Origin: CAXPZW01 sp964221845
GTDB lineage: Bacteria; Bacteroidota; Bacteroidia; Flavobacteriales_D; Sanyastnellaceae
Reading direction: 5' to 3'
DNA length: 5,835 nt
Assembly (NCBI GenBank): GCA_964221845.1
Contig: CAXPZW010000057.1
Location: 1-5,835 of the forward strand
The position numbers and the translations under genes are program-made. Below, piece by piece: positions 1 to 3,715 of the stretch. The notes beneath the pieces were generated by a model that did no database searches, was not told the DNA's origin, and saw only the letters and a list, made by a program, of their open reading frames with translations. The stretch's first letter is position 1, and every line of letters starts with the position of its first letter.

Positions 1-1
1 T

Positions 2-406
2 ATTCCGCCCATTGAAGGCATGTGGTCTGCAGTGGTGGCCTTTCCGGATGCGCTGTACAATGCCTACTTCCGTCCCGATGTTACCGAAGTGAACGGCGCG
101 TTTTATGCCGGTTTGGCGGCTGAGAACACTGTGGTAATCTTGCTCCTGTTGTTGGCCGTCGCCTTGGGTGGGTGGAAACAAACGCCACCGGCCTTGCGCT
201 GGTGGGTGTGGTCGTTTGTGGTGTTGTACGGCTGGATGGTGGGGCTGACGGTGCCCATTCTTGGAGCCGTAGTGCGCTACAAAGTGCCCGCACTTGGGTT
301 TTTACTTGCCGGATGTTTTCTGGGGACCTGGGGCCGCATGGCCGAAGGATGGTTGGCGCGGTGGATGCCGTTCAAGGCAGGAACACCGCCCGCTCCTCAG
401 GAGTAG
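2..406 (+). CDS. C-terminal part of a multi-pass membrane protein (5' end outside window)
   Basis: The frame is open from base 2 (Ile-Pro-Pro-Ile-Glu-Gly before the first Met at 20) to a TAG at 404-406, so this is the last ~134 residues of a longer gene. It holds about three hydrophobic segments: one around 'NTVVILLLLLAVALGGW', one from 'WWVWSFVVLYGWMVGL' and one in 'VPALGFLLAGCFLGTW'. They are followed by a short cytosolic-type tail ending in Pro-Ala-Pro-Gln-Glu. The 'VVRYKVPALGFLLAG' stretch, an Arg-Tyr-Lys-x-Pro turn between the last two helices, resembles the C-terminal end of large Bacteroidota membrane proteins often annotated as glycosyltransferase- or polysaccharide-related, but the catalytic part is not in the window, so no function is assigned. 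The last 35 bases overlap the convergent DCC-family gene. ATG 20 is probably internal. Membrane protein: fairly sure; family: unsure. Confidence 0.75.
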   Translation: MPPIEGMWSAVVAFPDALYNAYFRPDVTEVNGAFYAGLAAENTVVILLLLLAVALGGWKQTPPALRWWVWSFVVLYGWMVGLTVPILGAVVRYKVPALGFLLAGCFLGTWGRMAEGWLARWMPFKAGTPPAPQE

Positions 407-803
407 GCATGCGGCAGGAATCGTACTTGCCAAACCACTTATACCGGTGTTTGGCTACCCAGTTGTAGACGGGGTCACCTACCAGCCATTGCACCGGCCA
501 AAACACCCCCATCACATGCCAAAACCCACCCAATAAGTGAGCAATCCGCATCACTGCCGCACTCTTTTCATACACGCGTCCTTGGTGGAAGAGCACAATG
601 GATTCCATGCGTGAGGCGTGATCGGGGATCAGGTCTGCAGCGGTTTCACCTTGTAAGGGCGCCACACGGAATCGGTGCTGCTTGTCGACACGCAAAAGGG
701 TATCGATGGAGGAGTTACACAGCCCGCATACGCCGTCAAAAAAGACGATGGGTTGATCGGGATATGGAGGAGGGGTATGAGACACAGTCACTTTAAAAAA
801 CAA
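372..803 (-). CDS. DCC-family (DUF393, YuxK-like) thiol-disulfide oxidoreductase-like protein
   Basis: The 143-residue reading starts 'PIVFFDGVCGLCNSS' near its N-terminus. This is the DxxCxxC signature (Asp23, Cys26, Cys29) that defines the DCC family (Pfam DUF393), predicted to have a thioredoxin-like fold. The rest fits the family: a hydrophobic helix region 'AAVMRIAHLLGGFWHVMGVFWPVQWLVGDPVYNWVAKHRYKWFGK', then a third Cys (Cys130) and the family-like end 'MPTPEERAVFL'. Substrate and physiological role of these proteins are poorly known; a redox role comes from the CxxC pair only. Length is normal. There is no ATG before the motif: the longest start is TTG at 803, and GTG at 791 or 785 would give 139 or 137 residues, which looks equally natural because residues 1-14 are not conserved-looking. 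An in-frame stop lies upstream at 845-843. The gene is divergent from the acyltransferase and overlaps the membrane protein at its 3' end. Confidence 0.9.
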   Translation of the reverse strand: MFFKVTVSHTPPPYPDQPIVFFDGVCGLCNSSIDTLLRVDKQHRFRVAPLQGETAADLIPDHASRMESIVLFHQGRVYEKSAAVMRIAHLLGGFWHVMGVFWPVQWLVGDPVYNWVAKHRYKWFGKYDSCRMPTPEERAVFLP

Positions 804-878
804 CCCAGCAGCGAACTTGCCCTGCCGCTCCCAAGTTAAAGTTTATAAATCCACCACATCCGGGCTCGAACAGACCGG

Positions 879-886
879 TATCTTTG
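879..886 (+). promoter_or_regulatory. Candidate Bacteroidota -7 promoter element (TATCTTTG)
   Basis: TATCTTTG matches the TAnnTTTG consensus known for the primary sigma factor of Bacteroidota. It lies in the 90-base gap between the divergent DCC and acyltransferase genes, with 7 bases between it and the ATG at 894. A transcript starting at the usual distance would begin almost at the ATG, giving a leaderless or near-leaderless mRNA, consistent with the lack of any purine-rich ribosome-binding site. No convincing TTG-type -33 element is seen about 19-21 bases upstream, so this remains a candidate. Confidence 0.35.
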
Positions 887-893
887 CCCCCTT

Positions 894-2171
894 ATGTCCT
901 GCCAAACCTTCCAGGAATTCAAAGCCATTCTGTCGCGTCCGCCTCAGGAGCCGACGGTCCCCATTCCCGCGAGTGGCTTGCGCTGCTCCATTGTGGAGCA
1001 GCTCTCGGAAGTGGACATCGACGCCTGGAATGCTCTGGTCAACGGCGATACCCTCTACTTGCATTCAGATTACCTCAGGGCCATGGAAGCCAGTTTAAGT
1101 GATGAACTGAGCTACCGCTACGTCCGCTTTTACGAGGAGTCGCGACTGGTGGGGGTGGCCGCCTTCCAGCTGACGGCGTTTGAAACCGGAGACATCTCCA
1201 GCAACTTTGCCAGCAGCAACACCGTGGTCAAGTGGGCCACCAAGTGGCTGCGCCGCGACAGTACTTTTTTGCGCTTCAACCTGCTGGTGTGTGGCAATGC
1301 TTTCTCTACCGGAGAGCACGGTTTCCGCTTTTGTCCATCGGTTTCTGCCGAGGATACGTTCCGCGCCCTGCACGAGGCCATCGAGCGCATCAAGGCCGAT
1401 TGCAAGTCCCACGGTGAACGCATCTCGGCCATCATCGTCAAAGACTTTTACCCGCCGTCATACAAGTTCGCCCGCCAGTTTCGCTTGCACCACTACGGCC
1501 AGTTTGAGGTGGACCCAAACATGATGATGCCCATCCGCCCTGAGTGGAAGTCGTTCAACGACTATCTGGATGCGCTCAATTCCAAGTTCCGTACGAAGGC
1601 CCGCGGCGCCCTCAAGAAGAGCCGCGAGCTGTCCATCCGTCGCCTGACCCTGGAAGATTTTCGTACCCACCGCGCTGAATTTGAACGCCTGTATGACCAG
1701 GTATACAGCCGTGCTGGATTCCGTTTAGGCAAGCTGACACCCGAAGCCTTCGAGAATTACTTCCGCATGCCGGGAGACAAGTACTTCATGTTCGGCTACT
1801 TCCTGGAAGACAGCATGGTGGGTTTCCAAAGCGGGTTTGAGTACGACGGGGTGCTGGACGCTCACTTTGTAGGACTCGATTACGACTACAACCACCAGTA
1901 CGCGGTGTACCCCACCATGTTGTACGAATACATCCGAGAGGCCATCGCCCGCGGCTGCACACGTGTGGCCTTCGGGCGCACCGCCATGGAGATCAAGTCC
2001 ACTGTGGGCGCATTCCCGGTGGACCTCAAGTTGTACATCCGTCACCGTTCCACCGCGCCGAACACGCTGCTTCGTATTTTGTTCTCCTACATCAAACCCT
2101 CGGAGTACAGCCTGCGCAATCCCTACAAGAAGGACGAGCTGGAAGTGCTCGAAACCTTCGAATTGCCATGA
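894..2171 (+). CDS. FemAB/GNAT-like N-acyltransferase
   Basis: A 425-residue soluble protein, without signal peptide or membrane segment, that reads as the Bacteroidota-type GNAT/FemAB-like acyltransferase often annotated 'GNAT family N-acetyltransferase' or 'peptidoglycan biosynthesis protein'. The N-terminal half has 'WNALVNGDTLYLHSDYLRAM' (residues 45-64) and 'RLVGVAAFQ' (84-92). The middle has 'VDPNMMMPIRPEW' (206-218) and a Lys/Arg-rich stretch (231-250: KFRTKARGALKKSRELSIRR), as in FemAB-like proteins. The C-terminal GNAT-like half has 'MVGFQSGFEY' (308-317), 'AHFVGLDYDYN' (323-333) and the diagnostic 'FGRTAMEIKSTVGAFP' (360-375). It presumably transfers an acyl or aminoacyl group, but donor and acceptor cannot be read from sequence. 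ATG 894 is the first ATG in frame after the stop at 846-848 and has no Shine-Dalgarno sequence. The stop overlaps the start of the Fe-S gene (ATGA), so the two are probably translationally coupled. Family is firm, reaction is not. Confidence 0.9.
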   Translation: MSCQTFQEFKAILSRPPQEPTVPIPASGLRCSIVEQLSEVDIDAWNALVNGDTLYLHSDYLRAMEASLSDELSYRYVRFYEESRLVGVAAFQLTAFETGDISSNFASSNTVVKWATKWLRRDSTFLRFNLLVCGNAFSTGEHGFRFCPSVSAEDTFRALHEAIERIKADCKSHGERISAIIVKDFYPPSYKFARQFRLHHYGQFEVDPNMMMPIRPEWKSFNDYLDALNSKFRTKARGALKKSRELSIRRLTLEDFRTHRAEFERLYDQVYSRAGFRLGKLTPEAFENYFRMPGDKYFMFGYFLEDSMVGFQSGFEYDGVLDAHFVGLDYDYNHQYAVYPTMLYEYIREAIARGCTRVAFGRTAMEIKSTVGAFPVDLKLYIRHRSTAPNTLLRILFSYIKPSEYSLRNPYKKDELEVLETFELP

Positions 2172-2587
2172 GCCTCAAGCACTACGAGAACGACGACATC
2201 AAAGTCACCTGGGAAGCCCCCATTTGCATGCATTCAACCCGCTGTTGGAAAGAGCTGAAAAGCGTTTTCAAACCGCTGGAACGCCCGTGGGTGAATCTTG
2301 AGGGTGCGGATGCAGAACGCATTGCCGCTCAAATCGATCGCTGCCCCTCGGGTGCGTTGAAGTACGAGCTAAAAAAGGAAGCGGCCCAAGCGGCTGCTTC
2401 GGGCACCGAGAACACGGTTATGCTGGCCAAGGACGGTCCCATTCTGATGTCTGGAGGATGCACCATCACCTTGCCTGACGGCACCACCGAGGTCCTCGAA
2501 GGCAACGTAGCGCTGTGCCGTTGCGGTGCATCAGGCAACAAGCCCTTTTGCGACGGGGCGCACAAGAAGGCGGGCTTCCAAGGCTAA
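2168..2587 (+). CDS. Fused YjdI-like 4Fe-4S mono-cluster and CDGSH iron-sulfur protein
   Basis: This 139-residue protein carries two iron-sulfur modules. Residues ~8-68 match the divergent 4Fe-4S mono-cluster domain (Pfam Fer4_19, as in E. coli YjdI): 'ICMHSTRC' (Cys20, Cys26), 'RPWVNLEGAD' (39-48) and 'CPSGALKY' (Cys59-Tyr66). Residues ~80-139 form a CDGSH domain with the complete C-x-C-x2-S-x3-P-x-C-D-G-A-H motif: Cys117, Cys119, Cys128 and His132, the 3Cys-1His ligand set for a redox-active, pH-labile [2Fe-2S] cluster. The preceding 'GGCTITLPDGT' segment (96-106) is the usual beta strand region and carries one extra Cys98. There is no signal peptide, so the protein is expected in the cytoplasm. 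Likely role: electron transfer or Fe-S/redox homeostasis (inference; the partner is unknown). The ATG lies inside the TGA of the acyltransferase gene (4-base overlap), so it is the second gene of that operon. The TAA stop is 10 bases from the stop of the convergent peroxidase gene. Confidence 0.93.
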   Translation: MSLKHYENDDIKVTWEAPICMHSTRCWKELKSVFKPLERPWVNLEGADAERIAAQIDRCPSGALKYELKKEAAQAAASGTENTVMLAKDGPILMSGGCTITLPDGTTEVLEGNVALCRCGASGNKPFCDGAHKKAGFQG

Positions 2588-2609
2588 TTCCAGAAAATTA
2601 CGGTTGGAA
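2576..2609. terminator. Imperfect inverted repeat across convergent stop codons, possible bidirectional terminator
   Basis: The arms are TTCCAA (2576-2581) with TTGGAA (2604-2609), then a symmetric 3x3 mismatch (GGC/CGG), then TAATT (2585-2589) with AATTA (2596-2600) around a 6-base loop CCAGAA. The structure is centred in the 10-base gap between the two genes, and both stop codons (TAA at 2585-2587; TTA on plus at 2598-2600) lie in the inner stem. It is AT-rich and has no long T-tract, so intrinsic termination would be weak. The opposed TAA codons create part of the symmetry by themselves. Confidence 0.3.
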
Positions 2610-3695
2610 AGGATTGGACCACTTGGGGTCCACGATCATTTCGTAGTCGGTCAAGGTGGTCATGAAGGCAATCATGTCGGCCTTTTCTTGCGCCGTCAAT
2701 TCCAATTGCAACGGCGTGCCTCCGGTGACGAATCCTTCGGTCAATTGGTCCGAGAGGAAGGCGTGTTGCTGGATGCCTGAGTTGTAGTGTTCCATGACCT
2801 CTTCCAGGGAGGCAAAACGCCCGTCGTGCATGTAGGGTGCGGTCAGTGTAATGTTACGCAGCGATGGAATCTTGAAGTTGCCGTTGGCTTGCCCCTCGTC
2901 TTCATACACCAAATCCAGCCCGTTATTTTCAGCGGCCGGACCGTAGAAGTTTTCGGTAAGGTGGCATTGGTTGCAACGGGTTTCGCCGTCGTAAAACAGC
3001 GCTCGTCCATTCAGCTCAGATGCGGTGAAGTTGGCGAAGTCTTGGGCGACACCTTCGTCGTATTTACTGCGGTAAGACAGGATGGAGCGGACAAACTGCG
3101 CCAAGGCACGTGAGATGCGTTCGTCGGTGATGGCGGTGTCGCCAAAGGCCGCTTCAAACAAAGGTGGGTAGTAGTCGAGGTTGCGCAGTCGTTTGTGCAA
3201 TTCCTCCAGCGCGAGGTCCATCTCTACGGGGTCCTCAATGGGCTGGAGCACCTGCGCCTCCAGCGTATTGGCACGCAAATCCCAAAACATGCGGCGCTCA
3301 AACTGCTTGTTGAACAGGGCCATGGAGTTGCGCGGGGTGAGTTCACCGTGCAGTCCTTCGCTGAAGGTGCGTGGATCGGTGAAGGCGTTTTCCTGGTGGT
3401 GGCAAGAGGCACACGATACCGACCGGTTGTCCGAAAGCTGGCGGTCGTAGAACAAAACCCGCCCCAGCGCGGCGCCTTCGTTGGTCACCGGGTTGTTGCT
3501 GGGGATGTATTCGAAGAACTCCAGTGCACCTCCACCAAAATGAGACGGCAGCGCATCGAGCGAATAGTCGTAAGGGACATCCGGCAGCACCGGTCGCGGA
3601 TAGTCGCCACCGGGAGCGGGATCCGGATCGGCGTCAGGTCGGCAACCCCAAAAGGCGCTCAGGGCAAGGGCCAGCACAAGTGTGTTGCGTAGCAT
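2598..3695 (-). CDS. Diheme cytochrome c peroxidase / MauG-family lipoprotein
   Basis: A 365-residue protein with two c-type heme sites: CASCH at residues 95-99 and CNQCH at 241-245, proximal ligands His99 and His245. This two-domain arrangement is that of bacterial diheme cytochrome c peroxidases and MauG relatives, which reduce H2O2 or oxidise protein targets in the periplasm. Other family marks are 'GRVLFYD' (79-84), 'FTDPRTFSEGLHGELTPRNSMALFN' region, 'MFWDLRANTLEAQVLQPI' region (Trp138), 'EDPVEM' (154-159, Glu158 a likely catalytic-loop acid), and 'IPSLRNITLTAPYMHDGRF' region, where Met289 is the likely distal ligand of the second heme; MauG has Tyr at this role, so a peroxidase-type His/Met heme is favoured. 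The N-terminus is a short signal peptide followed by Cys18 and an Asp/Pro-rich linker, suggesting a lipoprotein, though the lipobox (Phe-Trp-Gly-Cys) is unusual. ATG 3695 fits the signal peptide. It lies 20 bases downstream of the TonB receptor gene and is likely cotranscribed with it. Electron donor unknown. Confidence 0.95.
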   Translation of the reverse strand: MLRNTLVLALALSAFWGCRPDADPDPAPGGDYPRPVLPDVPYDYSLDALPSHFGGGALEFFEYIPSNNPVTNEGAALGRVLFYDRQLSDNRSVSCASCHHQENAFTDPRTFSEGLHGELTPRNSMALFNKQFERRMFWDLRANTLEAQVLQPIEDPVEMDLALEELHKRLRNLDYYPPLFEAAFGDTAITDERISRALAQFVRSILSYRSKYDEGVAQDFANFTASELNGRALFYDGETRCNQCHLTENFYGPAAENNGLDLVYEDEGQANGNFKIPSLRNITLTAPYMHDGRFASLEEVMEHYNSGIQQHAFLSDQLTEGFVTGGTPLQLELTAQEKADMIAFMTTLTDYEMIVDPKWSNPFQP

Positions 3696-3697
3696 GC

Positions 3698-3712
3698 CCC
3701 CAAGGTATGGGG
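3698..3712 (-). promoter_or_regulatory. GC-rich hairpin in the receptor-peroxidase gap
   Basis: On the transcribed (minus) strand the gap between the receptor stop and the peroxidase ATG reads CCCCA-TACCT-TGGGG: a perfect 5-bp stem with a 5-base loop that ends two bases before the ATG at 3695. No Shine-Dalgarno motif is visible next to it. A stem so close to the start codon could lower peroxidase translation relative to the receptor or mark an RNA processing point; this is inference from the sequence only. It could also be chance in a GC-rich gap. Confidence 0.3.
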
Positions 3713-3715
3713 TTC

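Noticed and set aside
393..403. CTCCT-C-AGGAG palindrome at the membrane-protein stop as a terminator
   Set aside because: The usable stem is only 4 bp with a 3-base loop, there is no following T-tract, and it lies within the coding end of the DCC gene.
839..850. AT-rich stretch with TATAAA-like sequence in the divergent gap as a classical -10 box
   Set aside because: Bacteroidota primary promoters use TAnnTTTG rather than TATAAT; no paired upstream element is present for either direction.
1180..1524. Plus-strand open frames within the acyltransferase gene (also 1963-2301 across its end)
   Set aside because: Their Ser/Pro/Arg/Thr-rich translations are typical of an out-of-frame reading of GC-rich codons; the acyltransferase frame carries the conserved motifs throughout.
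3195..3692. Plus-strand open frame (165 codons) antisense to the peroxidase
   Set aside because: It lies fully within the diheme peroxidase gene, with no recognisable motif and no promoter or ribosome site; it is a shadow of the real frame.
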